Below are positions 23,886 to 32,004 of a stretch of 41,042 nucleotides of DNA, piece after piece. Under the pieces are notes generated by a model. It saw only the letters and a program-made list of their open reading frames with translations. It had not been told where the DNA came from and ran no database searches. The number at the start of each line of letters is the position of its first letter. Position 1 is the first letter of the stretch. The translations under genes were made by a program, and so were the position numbers. Location of the stretch: contig JALNLA010000002.1 of assembly GCA_023267975.1 (NCBI GenBank), forward strand, positions 1 to 41,042, in the 5' to 3' direction. The stretch is from Candidatus Terraquivivens ruidianensis (GTDB lineage: Archaea > Thermoproteota > Nitrososphaeria_A > Caldarchaeales > Wolframiiraptoraceae).

Positions 23886-26618
23886 ATGAGGTTTTCGCCG
23901 GAGACATACAAATTAGGATTTTTTCTGGACAACGGTTTTGTTAGAAAGAAGTGTGCCGTGTGCGGAGAACACTTTTGGACGCTTGAGGCTGATAGGGAGG
24001 TCTGCGGAGAGTCTCCGTGCGTGCCGTATACCTTCATAGGAAAAAGGCTGACCAACGAGAGGCTGACATTAAAGGAAACACGTGAAAAGTTCCTGAAGTT
24101 CTTTGAGAAGAAAGGTCACAAAATCATAAAGCCGTACCCGGTCGTGCCCAGATGGAGGACCGACCTATACCTCGTCTCAGCAAGCATCGTCGACTTCCAG
24201 CCATGGGTTACTTCGGGCATAGCACCGCCGCCTGCGAATCCTCTCGTGGTCAGCCAGCCGTGTATAAGGCTCGTGGACATAGACAAAGTTGGTCTTACGT
24301 TTGGCAGACACCTTACGATATTCGAGATGGGCGGAGCGCACGCCTTCAATTACCCTGACAAGGAAGTTTACTGGAAAGATACGACTGTTCAGTATCACCA
24401 CGAGTTTGCTACGAAGGAGCTCGGCATAAAACAGGAAAGCATAACTTACAAGGAGTCTGCATGGTATGGAGGCGGAAACGCGGGTCCCTGCTTCGAGACA
24501 GTGTCGGAAGGGCTGGAGCTGGCAACGCTCGTGTTCATGCACTATAAGACGTTAGACGGCGAGCTTGTCGAGATTCCCATAAAGACGGTTGATACAGGTT
24601 ACGGCATCGAGAGGTATGCATGGTTCAGCCAAGGAACGTATAGCTCGTTCGAGGTGATTTACGGCGAACTTTACAAAAAGGTAATGGACATGCTTGGCGT
24701 CGAGCAGCCTGACGAGAGCATACTCGATGCCTACTCACCTTACACGGCCATCGTAACGCCGAAGGAAGGCACAAGCATTGCCGAAATTAGAAGGAGGGTT
24801 GCAAAAGCATCGGGCATACCCGTCGAGACTATCGAAAAATTAATAGTGCCGCTGGAGAAGTTCTTTGCCTCGCTCGATTATACGAAGTCTATAACCTTCA
24901 TGCTCTCTGAGGGCATAGTGCCGTCAAACGTCAAATCCGGATACCTAGCAAGGCTGCTGATCAGGAAGGCATACAGGGTCCTCCAAGCAATAGGCCATAA
25001 GGACAAACTGGCTGACCTAATCGATATGCAGATTGATTACTGGTCGAAGGACTTCCCGCATCTTGCAGAGATGCAGGATGAGGTTCTAGACATAGTATTG
25101 ACAGAAGCCTTGAAGTTCGAGGACACGATAGATAAGGGGACCGCGTACGTCGAGAGGGAGCTGGCAAACATTAAGAGACGCTCAAACATAGTCCCCATCG
25201 ACCTCCTCGTTAAAGTTTACGATGAGAAGGGCATAACGCCAGAGATAGTAGAACACGTATCCCAGAAGCTACAGCTTAAGGTTGACGTGCCCGAGAATTT
25301 TTACGAACTCGTCGCATCTAGGCATCTACAGGAAGCGCCGACAACGCCCAACGTAGAAAAAGACGTCGAGACCATCGTCCAAGGTTTGAGCCCAACGATT
25401 AAGCTCTTCTATGATTCTCCGTTAGAGAAGGAGTTTGAGGCGAAGGTGTTGCGAGCCTCCGACGAATACGTTGTCTTAGACAGAACGTTATTCTACGCTG
25501 AGAGCGGCGGCCAAGTTAGCGACACGGGCACTCTCCGCTTCAGCACGGGCGAGTGCAAGGTCGTCGACGCACAGCTCGTAAACGGCGTGACCGTGCACAG
25601 GGTTTTAGGAGCGAAGCCTACTGAGGGTGAGAACGTCATCGGCGAGGTTGATATTGAGCGAAGGCTAAAGATAATGAGACATCACACGGCAACGCACATA
25701 CTGCTAAGCGCCGCGAGGCAAGTTTTGGGAAAACACGTATGGCAGGCCGGCGCCAAAAAGGAGCCGGACAAGGCAAGGCTCGACATATCCCATCATAAAA
25801 GGCTAACGTCAGAGGAAGTCGAAAAAATTGAGTCGTTGGCGAACGAGATAGTTCAAAGAGGAATTCCGGTCCGCGTCCGAATGATGGATAGAAACGAGGC
25901 CGAGGAGCGATACGGCTTTCGACTTTACCAAGGGGGCGAGGTTCCCTCGGCGATGATAAGGGTTGTCGAGATTTCCGGCTTAGATGCTCAGGCATGCGGC
26001 GGCTTGCATTGTGAGAACACGGAGGACGTGGGCATCATAAAGATAATAAAGACCGAGAGGATACAGGATGGCGTAGAGCGCCTCATCTTCGCCGCAGGCC
26101 CCTCTGTTCTGCCGTACATCCAGCAGCAAGAAAGAATCATCCAAAGAGCTGCTGAAGTTCTGGACGTGCCCGCTTCAGAGCTGGATAAAAAGGTCGAGGA
26201 TTTGATGACGGAGCTGAAGGAGACTAAGAAGGCTGTCAAAAGGACTATGGAGCTATATGCAAAGAAAAGGGCGGCCGAGTTGACGTCTACGGTTGAAAAG
26301 GTCGGCGGTGTAGCGGTAGTCAAAAGTTACGAGGAGATAGACGACAAAGATTACCTGATATCGCTGGCCGCTGAGGTACTCAACAGAATGTCCGGACCAG
26401 CCGCGGCGGTACTTTTGGCTGGAACAGAGTCTCTAAGGGTCATGACGATGGTAAACGAGGAGGCTGTAAGAGCGGGCGTAGACGCAGGCCGCGTCGCATC
26501 AAAGATTTCCTCGGCATTGGGCGGAAGGGGTGGAGGAAAGCCAGACTTGGGACAGGGTGGAGCGCCCTACTCGGAAAGGCTGCACGAGGTTCTGAAAAAC
26601 GTAGAAAGATTCTTCTAA
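23886..26618 (+). CDS. alaS: Alanyl-tRNA synthetase, archaeal type
   Basis: 910 residues from ATG 23886; the frame is open back to 23871. MRFSPETYKLGFFLDNGF matches the archaeal N terminus, and GGTG lies 8 bases upstream. A Cys knuckle CAVCG...C comes first, then the class II catalytic core (PRWRTDLYLVSASIVDFQPW, FGRHLTIFEMGG). The editing domain HHTATHIL (HxxxH) pairs with ACGGLHC, which completes its zinc site. The C-terminal oligomerisation domain has GGGKPDLGQGG. It is cotranscribed with P1. All catalytic and editing motifs are intact. Confidence 0.97.
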   Translation: MRFSPETYKLGFFLDNGFVRKKCAVCGEHFWTLEADREVCGESPCVPYTFIGKRLTNERLTLKETREKFLKFFEKKGHKIIKPYPVVPRWRTDLYLVSASIVDFQPWVTSGIAPPPANPLVVSQPCIRLVDIDKVGLTFGRHLTIFEMGGAHAFNYPDKEVYWKDTTVQYHHEFATKELGIKQESITYKESAWYGGGNAGPCFETVSEGLELATLVFMHYKTLDGELVEIPIKTVDTGYGIERYAWFSQGTYSSFEVIYGELYKKVMDMLGVEQPDESILDAYSPYTAIVTPKEGTSIAEIRRRVAKASGIPVETIEKLIVPLEKFFASLDYTKSITFMLSEGIVPSNVKSGYLARLLIRKAYRVLQAIGHKDKLADLIDMQIDYWSKDFPHLAEMQDEVLDIVLTEALKFEDTIDKGTAYVERELANIKRRSNIVPIDLLVKVYDEKGITPEIVEHVSQKLQLKVDVPENFYELVASRHLQEAPTTPNVEKDVETIVQGLSPTIKLFYDSPLEKEFEAKVLRASDEYVVLDRTLFYAESGGQVSDTGTLRFSTGECKVVDAQLVNGVTVHRVLGAKPTEGENVIGEVDIERRLKIMRHHTATHILLSAARQVLGKHVWQAGAKKEPDKARLDISHHKRLTSEEVEKIESLANEIVQRGIPVRVRMMDRNEAEERYGFRLYQGGEVPSAMIRVVEISGLDAQACGGLHCENTEDVGIIKIIKTERIQDGVERLIFAAGPSVLPYIQQQERIIQRAAEVLDVPASELDKKVEDLMTELKETKKAVKRTMELYAKKRAAELTSTVEKVGGVAVVKSYEEIDDKDYLISLAAEVLNRMSGPAAAVLLAGTESLRVMTMVNEEAVRAGVDAGRVASKISSALGGRGGGKPDLGQGGAPYSERLHEVLKNVERFF

Positions 26619-26630
26619 ATGGGAAACAGC

Positions 26631-26737
26631 GATTAGTTGCGTTGTTGGCGGAAAAAATTTTCAGCTGAACGTAACTAATCCAAGAGGGACCGTCTACGCG
26701 TTAGTGCATGGGCCTATGGTACCATGGGCCAAGACGG
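26631..26737 (+). ncRNA. Two consecutive strong stem-loops between alaS and moaA
   Basis: Hairpin 1 pairs 26631-26643 with 26668-26680: 13 pairs, one of them G-U, around a 24-base loop. Hairpin 2 pairs 26711-26718 with 26723-26730 (8 pairs including one U-G, loop GTAC), enclosed by CCGTCT (26690-26695) with AGACGG (26732-26737). Both wobble pairs are compatible only with a + strand RNA. The region lies after the alaS stop and before the moaA TATA box, so it may be an alaS 3' UTR element, a separate small RNA, or a DNA operator. I do not recognise a known family. Confidence 0.4.
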
Positions 26738-26745
26738 CATAGCCT

Positions 26746-26802
26746 TTATATGTAGCCAAAATAAAATTTGTTTATAATCCTTTTGTTGAAAAGGTGACGG
26801 AG
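26746..26802 (+). promoter_or_regulatory. moaA promoter and ribosome binding site
   Basis: CTTTATATG at about 26747-26755 is a good TATA box with AT-rich sequence after it. AGGTGA at 26792-26797 and GGAG at 26799-26802 are Shine-Dalgarno candidates; GGAG is 7 bases before the proposed CTG start at 26810. Confidence 0.45.
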
Positions 26803-26809
26803 CACGCGG

Positions 26810-27802
26810 CTGCTTGACAGGTACAACAGACCTGTCAATGGCGTCAGGATATCGCTCACGCCTAGTGCTAAGTGCAACTTCAAGTGCGTCTTCTGCCACA
26901 TGGAGGGCATTTACGAAAACACAGACATCATTATGACACCGGAAGAGATAGAGAGGATAATGAGGGTTTTGAGGAAATTCGACATCGAAAGCGTTAAGCT
27001 GACTGGCGGCGAACCTATGCTCAGGGATGATATAATCGAGATAGTTTATAGACTTCGTAATCTTGAATTTAAAGAAATATCCATGACGACAAACGGCACA
27101 CGATTTCCACAGCTTGCAAAGAAGTTACGCGACGCTGGCCTAAACAGAGTTAACATTAGCCTACACAGCGTAGACCCGCAGAAGTTTTGCTGGATAATCG
27201 GCACAAAATCGACCGATGGAGGGAAGAGGCTCCAGTATACCATCGATGCGATAAAAGCAGCTTTAGATGCGGGCATGGAAACCGTGAAGCTGAATGTCGT
27301 AGTTATGAAAGGAGTTAACGAAGACGAGATTGATGACATGATTAAGTTCGTGAAAACTCTTGGACATGATAACTGCATACTTCAGTTAATAGAGCTTGTT
27401 CACGAAGGTGGTGCATCGGATGCCGAGTTTTTCCGAAAATATTACTACAACCTTGAACCCATCGAGGACGCTCTGAAAAAGAGGGCAATAAAATGCATAA
27501 CACGTAAACTACATCTGAGGAGGCAGTACATTTTACCCGAAAACGTTTGGGTCGAGCTCGTAAGACCGATGACGAGTTGCGATTTCTGCATGAACGATTC
27601 GAGAATCAGGATAACGCATGACGGAAAATTTAAGCCATGTCTGATGAGGGATGATAACCTCGTAGATTTTTTGGTACCGATGAGGAATGGCGCCTCCGAT
27701 GAGGAACTTGAAAAACTATTCCTCAAAGCTGTTTATCTAAGGGAGCCTTTTTGGAAACCTAACGAAGTACGCCCGTCAGATGAAATCAGGATTGTTTATT
27801 AA
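26810..27802 (+). CDS. moaA: GTP 3',8-cyclase MoaA (molybdenum cofactor synthesis)
   Basis: A radical SAM enzyme that starts molybdopterin synthesis from GTP. The N-terminal cluster motif CNFKCVFC (CxxxCxxC) is encoded at 26873-26896, upstream of the first in-frame ATG (26900), so the true start must be earlier. Between the in-frame TGA at 26795-26797 and the motif there is no ATG, GTG or TTG; CTG at 26810 gives (M)LDRYNRPVNGVRISLTP, a normal MoaA N terminus, of 330 residues. SVKLTGGEPMLR and the C-terminal cluster CDFCMNDSRIRITHDGKFKPC (CxxCx13-type) are intact. An alternative is GTG 26794 with a frameshift. It fits with the molybdoenzyme at 22149. Confidence 0.9.
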   Translation: MLDRYNRPVNGVRISLTPSAKCNFKCVFCHMEGIYENTDIIMTPEEIERIMRVLRKFDIESVKLTGGEPMLRDDIIEIVYRLRNLEFKEISMTTNGTRFPQLAKKLRDAGLNRVNISLHSVDPQKFCWIIGTKSTDGGKRLQYTIDAIKAALDAGMETVKLNVVVMKGVNEDEIDDMIKFVKTLGHDNCILQLIELVHEGGASDAEFFRKYYYNLEPIEDALKKRAIKCITRKLHLRRQYILPENVWVELVRPMTSCDFCMNDSRIRITHDGKFKPCLMRDDNLVDFLVPMRNGASDEELEKLFLKAVYLREPFWKPNEVRPSDEIRIVY

Positions 27803-27818
27803 CGAGAGTTGACGCACC

Positions 27819-28022
27819 CTATTTCTTCTTACTGAGCCACCACTCTAAATACTCTTCCTTCTGCCTTTTCTTCTTTTCTCCCTCATACTTAAGAGCCAGT
27901 TCCCTCTCTTTCCTCACCGTAAGCTCCTGTATCGTGTAGGAAGCGCCACAGCTGTTGCACACATATTCCTTAGTTTCCTTGTCGTAAAACATCGCTCCAC
28001 CACAGTCTGGACAGAAGCGCAG
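27819..28022 (-). CDS. Small zinc-ribbon protein with basic C-terminal helix
   Basis: 67 residues from a proposed CTG start at 28022. GGGAGGT lies 7 bases before it, and the only upstream in-frame codons back to a TGA contain no ATG, GTG or TTG. The sequence begins (M)RFCPDCGGAMFY, then VCNSCGASY, forming a CxxC...CxxC ribbon like the N-terminal half of TFS/RPB9. A long charged helix rich in Lys and Glu follows, ending EYLEWWLSKKK. Probably nucleic-acid or RNA-polymerase associated; function is unknown. It is convergent with moaA, 16 bases apart. Confidence 0.72.
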   Translation of the reverse strand: MRFCPDCGGAMFYDKETKEYVCNSCGASYTIQELTVRKERELALKYEGEKKKRQKEEYLEWWLSKKK

Positions 28023-28098
28023 ACTCTTAACCTCCCGTCATTCTGTACCTAGTTTAGCTAAGATTTAAGCCTTGTTTAAATCGTTGCCATTCAGGCCT

Positions 28099-28818
28099 TT
28101 AATCGATAATTACGAGCTCTAGGGGGGACGTGAACCTTAGCGGAAACATCTGACCGAGCCCTCTCGAAACGTATAGGGTCTTACCGTCTTCAAGCTTGTA
28201 TAACCCCCTCACGTAAATCGAGTTTGAGTATATGGGTTGGCCGGCAATAACTACGCCTCCATGCGTATGCCCAGCTAAGACCAATTGAGCGCCCGATATG
28301 CTTAAAGCGGCGTTTGGGTCGTGTACGAGCACGAGCCCGTCAACCCTATGCTCAGGATACCTTCTATCATCCCTCCAGTCAAGACCGCATATCTTTCCAA
28401 AGGACGTTTGGGCAGTCGTATTTTTGAGAATTACGAATCCGTTGTTCTTTAAAATTCTCACAAAATCTTGAGCATTTCCACTCCAGTACTCATGGTTTCC
28501 CATGACCGCAAACTTTTCCTTCGCTTCCAATCCTGAGATATATTTGCTTACAACGTCCATGTTAGGAGTCAACTCGTCAAGCGTATCGCCCCCTACGAGA
28601 ACAACATCGGGCTGTTCCTCGGCTAAAACGTTCAAAACTTCCTCTTTAACGTCGTCGATTCTGTGAAGATGTAAGTCGACTAAGAAGGCAATTTTTCTAC
28701 CTAGGCTGAGGTTTATACGCGTTACTTCGACTTCCTTTATGGTTGCGTACCCTGCAGATATACATATTCCGGCAAATGCTAAAGAAGACATTAGGATAAA
28801 ACGTCGCCTCGTTAGCAT
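28099..28818 (-). CDS. Calcineurin-like metallophosphoesterase, probably exported
   Basis: A 239-residue protein of the YkuE/YaeI-type phosphoesterase group. The metal-binding motifs appear in order: DLHLH (D47-H51 region), GGDTLD, GNHEYW, LVLAGHTHGG. The N terminus LTRRRFILMSSLAFAGICISAGY has a twin-arginine followed by a hydrophobic segment, suggesting Tat export or membrane anchoring. The substrate is unknown (phospholipid or UDP-diacylglucosamine-like compounds in relatives). It is first of a minus-strand cluster with the small membrane proteins upstream. Confidence 0.87.
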   Translation of the reverse strand: MLTRRRFILMSSLAFAGICISAGYATIKEVEVTRINLSLGRKIAFLVDLHLHRIDDVKEEVLNVLAEEQPDVVLVGGDTLDELTPNMDVVSKYISGLEAKEKFAVMGNHEYWSGNAQDFVRILKNNGFVILKNTTAQTSFGKICGLDWRDDRRYPEHRVDGLVLVHDPNAALSISGAQLVLAGHTHGGVVIAGQPIYSNSIYVRGLYKLEDGKTLYVSRGLGQMFPLRFTSPLELVIID

Positions 28819-28830
28819 ATCCTACACGCC

Positions 28831-29103
28831 TCATGTTGCACGTCTTAGCCACGTTAGAAAGAGTAACAAAGGCACTAGGATGAATAGGATGGGCAATAAT
28901 ATCGCTAGCCAGAACGTAGGCTTGTCAAACGTTAGAACGAGCGGTAATGGGCCTATCAGGAACAGGGCACCACCCTTTACGTCCGTAGACCACGTCGTGC
29001 TTACGATAATCAAGAATATAGCAAAGAATACCAGAACTATTCCGACAGTTAATAGTATGAATGCGTTTAATGGTGCTGGAGCTTGTTTCGGAGACTCTTC
29101 CAC
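28831..29103 (-). CDS. Small membrane protein, DUF131-like
   Basis: 90 residues with three to four hydrophobic segments (ILLTVGIVLVFFAIFLIIV, GALFLIGPLPLVL, WLAILLPILFILVPLLLFLTW). The KGGALFLIGPLPLVLTFDK stretch matches the archaeal DUF131 pattern (GGvxxIGPiPixfG). The next gene upstream has the same pattern, so the two are likely related. Function is unknown. Confidence 0.7.
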   Translation of the reverse strand: MEESPKQAPAPLNAFILLTVGIVLVFFAIFLIIVSTTWSTDVKGGALFLIGPLPLVLTFDKPTFWLAILLPILFILVPLLLFLTWLRRAT

Positions 29104-29148
29104 GAAAACGCACCCCCAGCATACATCACGGATGCTGGCATAAAAGAA

Positions 29149-29382
29149 TCACCATACGAGAGTAAAAATTATGAATAGCGCTATAAACATCGCTGCAATG
29201 ATTAAGAGAGCGCCGGTAAGACTTCTATCGCCGAAGATTATAGGTATTGGTCCCAAAAGAATGACACCGCCAAAGCGAGCCCTCCCTCTCCCGCCTAAAC
29301 CCCTTAGCAACCCTATTGCAATCAGCGTTATAAGTGCTCCCACGAATAGCAGAATCAGACCGATTACCGTTATCCAATTCAT
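29149..29382 (-). CDS. Small membrane protein, DUF131
   Basis: 77 residues from MNWITVIG (29382; the frame also opens at 29391). A first hydrophobic helix (VIGLILLFVGALITLIAIGLL) is followed by a basic glycine-rich loop and FGGVILLGPIPIIFGD, the DUF131 signature, then a second helix (LLIIAAMFIALFIIFTLVW). It lies just upstream of the related protein at 28831, consistent with an old duplication. Function is unknown. Confidence 0.75.
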   Translation of the reverse strand: MNWITVIGLILLFVGALITLIAIGLLRGLGGRGRARFGGVILLGPIPIIFGDRSLTGALLIIAAMFIALFIIFTLVW

Positions 29383-29426
29383 CAAATACAAAATCTTCGA
29401 GTGGCAGATATTTTAACGTTCTTTAA

Positions 29427-29522
29427 CTAGATTAATGCCACGTAAACTATCATGTAGATAATCGCCGCTTCTAGCGCAAGCAACGAGGCTGCGATTATTT
29501 CCCTTCTTTTTACCCTCATCAT
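29427..29522 (-). CDS. Possible 31-residue single-span membrane peptide
   Basis: A very short frame: a basic head (MMRVKRREI) followed by a hydrophobic helix (AASLLALEAAIIYMIVYV) and a TAG stop. The positive-inside arrangement looks like a real small membrane protein, and it sits upstream of two other small membrane genes on the same strand. No homologue comes to mind and no clear ribosome binding site is seen, so it stays tentative. Confidence 0.4.
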   Translation of the reverse strand: MMRVKRREIIAASLLALEAAIIYMIVYVALI

Positions 29523-29642
29523 TCCGTAAAAATGGCTGTAAGCTTCGGAAATATCCTTTTCGTTTCAAAATTTTTCAGAACATTCGTCCGTATGTTTCTA
29601 CAAAATTCTAACGTATGTTTTAAACAAATAGAACACATCAAA

Positions 29643-30203
29643 CTAGGTCGTTCCATCCTTTAAAATTTTTAGAAACGATTCCAGTATTCGTGCAGTTAAG
29701 CCCCATATTACGTGGTTTCTATAAACATAGGCTTTAACGATCCTAGTTTTACCGTTTTGTAGGCTGACTTCAACTTCATCCTCCTTTAAAAATTTGAGGG
29801 GTGCCCAAAAATAGTCTGAAAGCTCCGGAGAAAGTCTGATGGGCGGTTTTTCCCTTATAAAGGCAACGAAGGGTGTTATTAGCATATCTGGGTCTCTCAG
29901 AGGTCTCACATCCGGCAGCGCGCCTAATATCGTATGTTCAGGGTCGAGTAGTATTCCAACCTCTTCGAAAGTCTCCCTTATGGCAGTTTCTAATATAGAG
30001 CTATCCGAGGGGCTCCAGTGGCCTCCCGGTAAAGCTATCTGACCCGACCAAGGGTCCTGGGGGTCGTCCTTGCGCTTCACGAAGAGGGCCTCGACATCCT
30101 CGTTGCTCAAACTTAATATCAGCGTAACTGCGGCAGAGCTTTTATGCGGTAAAACCTCCTCGATAGGTCTCAGCCGTTTGGTTAGCAGCTCTACTAAGTC
30201 CAT
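29643..30203 (-). CDS. NUDIX hydrolase, CoA pyrophosphatase-like
   Basis: 186 residues. The NUDIX box is complete: GGHWSPSDSSILETAIRETF followed by EEVGI (GX5EX7REUXEEXGU). The preceding LFVKRKDDPQDPWSGQIALP is characteristic of the CoA pyrophosphatase (NudL/YeaB, PCD1) group, which cleaves CoA derivatives into phosphopantetheine and 3',5'-ADP. It is last in the glpK-glpA-SRPBCC-NUDIX run, 12 bases after the SRPBCC gene. How it relates to glycerol use is unclear. Confidence 0.88.
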   Translation of the reverse strand: MDLVELLTKRLRPIEEVLPHKSSAAVTLILSLSNEDVEALFVKRKDDPQDPWSGQIALPGGHWSPSDSSILETAIRETFEEVGILLDPEHTILGALPDVRPLRDPDMLITPFVAFIREKPPIRLSPELSDYFWAPLKFLKEDEVEVSLQNGKTRIVKAYVYRNHVIWGLTARILESFLKILKDGTT

Positions 30204-30215
30204 CGCTGAATATCC

Positions 30216-30695
30216 CTACTCGCTTTTCTCAAGCATCCTTCTAAAATTTTGGACGAACGCCGAGGCGTTGCTCTCAATAAGCTTCTGTATGAGGCCCATG
30301 CTAAATAACTTCGCCAGCATACCTACGTCTACCTCCACGTCGTAGGCGACCTGCGTAGAACCGTCTGAAAGGCTCGATAGGATGACCGAGAGGTTTATGG
30401 AGACCTTCGAGCCTGCAACAGAGCCCTTGGCATTTACTTTTAAAGACTCAGGAGGATTGAGTACCATGTATTTTACATCCATTTTACCCGTGATCCTGGT
30501 AAGATAGGAAGTTAAGTTCCTTCCCTCAGCGCTAGAAAGGTCGACCTTGAAGGTCACCTTCACGCTACCGTCGCTTAGTGTCTCGACCTTCTGTATGTTC
30601 GGGAAGCAGGACACGACCTTTGGCATGTCGCTTACGATGGACCATACGTCATCGAGCTTTGCTTTAACCACGAATTTATCAGCGATTTTCACCAA
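30216..30695 (-). CDS. SRPBCC/CoxG-like ligand-binding protein
   Basis: A 159-residue START/SRPBCC fold protein. The opening IADKFVVKAKLDDVWSIVSDMPKVVSCFPN followed by QKVE is very close to the CoxG (CO dehydrogenase subunit G-like) pattern, as is GSVAGSKVSINLSV and the C-terminal amphipathic helix. CoxG members are tied to maturation or membrane placement of molybdenum hydroxylases, but no such enzyme is next to it here. It lies 6 bases after glpA in the same operon, so it may assist GlpA or act independently. Confidence 0.78.
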   Translation of the reverse strand: MVKIADKFVVKAKLDDVWSIVSDMPKVVSCFPNIQKVETLSDGSVKVTFKVDLSSAEGRNLTSYLTRITGKMDVKYMVLNPPESLKVNAKGSVAGSKVSINLSVILSSLSDGSTQVAYDVEVDVGMLAKLFSMGLIQKLIESNASAFVQNFRRMLEKSE

Positions 30696-30701
30696 CGCCC
30701 T

Positions 30702-31988
30702 TCACCACGATGACGAGGCGACTGCGATATAAAGGACCTCCGCTAATAATTCCTCGTCTATCGTCCCTTTTCTATCTTTTATTCTTCTAATTAGGCTCTC
30801 GGGCCATCCCTTGATTCTTAGCTGCTCAAAGCTTAACGCCTCGAGTGGGTTTGGGAGTTTTGTCTCTTTTGTTTTGCATGTTTTTTTAACGCCAAGCTTC
30901 TTACATACGATGTCGGCTATAACTTCTGCCATAGCACGGGCCGTCGTTAATTTACCGCCTACGGCGGTCACTAATCCTTCTATATCGTGGAGAGCCTCGT
31001 GGTCGTATATCTCATAGCGTCTCGATATCTTCCTAGTGTCTGTCTCTTCATCCATAGATACGAGTGGTCTGACAGACGAATACATCCTAGAAAAGCCTAT
31101 CTTCTTAATCGCAGGAAATATGGCGCTACCCTCTTCCATGAGAAGCTCGGTGTCTTCAGGCGGTATTGCGTAGTTGTCAGGGTCCTCTATCACGTAAGCT
31201 GTTGTGCCAACTATGGAGACGCTACCATAAGGTACGACTATGTCACCATCCGAGGGTGCCCTCATTTTATTGATAACCCTCTTGGACAACCTATGCGGGA
31301 CCACGGCCATGGTACCAGCTGTCAAAACAATCCTGACATTCTGAATACCAGCCATCTCTGCGATTTTTCCTGACCAAGGTCCGGCCGCTACGACAGTCAT
31401 TTCGCCTCTCTCCTCGTAAATCCTGTTGTTGATTCTATCAAGGACCTTTACTCCTACGATGCGCTTACCCTCACTTATTAACCCGACAACCTCGTTGTAT
31501 GGCCGTATATCGGCACCGTTCATTTTAGAGACCAAACCCAAGCTAACTGCAAACCTGTAAGCGTAAATGACCGCATCCTGAACTTCCACGACCGCATTAA
31601 TTCTAGGGTTAAGGTTCGGCTCTTCTTTCAAAGCCTCATCGACGTCCACATCTTTTATCGGTATCTGACTCTCTTTGCATCCTTTCTTAAATGCATCGTA
31701 GTATTCCTCTTCATCCATTAAGACAAAATATCCGCCGGTGTTCTCTATGCAATGCCCCGCGATTTCTTTCAAGATTCTGTTCTCGATTGCGCACTCGTAA
31801 GCTGCCTCTGGGTCGCTGACGGCATACCTTGCGCCGCTGTGTAGAAGGCCGTGAAACTTTCCCGATGTACCGCTCACAAGGTCGTTCTTCTCGAACAATA
31901 TGGGTTCAAGGCCCCTCAGCGCAAGGTCGTGTGTAACGGCTAGGCCAGTCACGCCGCCCCCAACTACTATTACGTCATGCCTTCCCAA
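30702..31988 (-). CDS. glpA: FAD-dependent glycerol-3-phosphate dehydrogenase (GlpA/GlpD-like)
   Basis: A 428-residue flavoprotein that oxidises sn-glycerol 3-phosphate to dihydroxyacetone phosphate. The N-terminal DVIVVGGGVTGLAVTHDLALRG binds FAD, GTSGKFHGLLHSGARYAV is the family active-site loop, and TAVGGKLTTARAMAE is the C-terminal FAD-contact motif. It is shorter than bacterial GlpA (about 540) and lacks the BFD-type [2Fe-2S] cysteines at the C terminus. No glpB or glpC is nearby, so the electron acceptor is unclear. It is 16 bases downstream of glpK in one operon. Confidence 0.9.
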   Translation of the reverse strand: MGRHDVIVVGGGVTGLAVTHDLALRGLEPILFEKNDLVSGTSGKFHGLLHSGARYAVSDPEAAYECAIENRILKEIAGHCIENTGGYFVLMDEEEYYDAFKKGCKESQIPIKDVDVDEALKEEPNLNPRINAVVEVQDAVIYAYRFAVSLGLVSKMNGADIRPYNEVVGLISEGKRIVGVKVLDRINNRIYEERGEMTVVAAGPWSGKIAEMAGIQNVRIVLTAGTMAVVPHRLSKRVINKMRAPSDGDIVVPYGSVSIVGTTAYVIEDPDNYAIPPEDTELLMEEGSAIFPAIKKIGFSRMYSSVRPLVSMDEETDTRKISRRYEIYDHEALHDIEGLVTAVGGKLTTARAMAEVIADIVCKKLGVKKTCKTKETKLPNPLEALSFEQLRIKGWPESLIRRIKDRKGTIDEELLAEVLYIAVASSSW

Positions 31989-32004
31989 GAGCCCTCACAT
32001 AGTA

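Noticed and set aside
26794-26820. Frameshift in moaA (GTG 26794 reading MTEHAA then lost)
   Set aside because: Possible, but it needs an indel or sequencing error, while CTG 26810 with GGAG upstream gives a normal N terminus, and two other genes show the same CTG pattern. Kept as the alternative.
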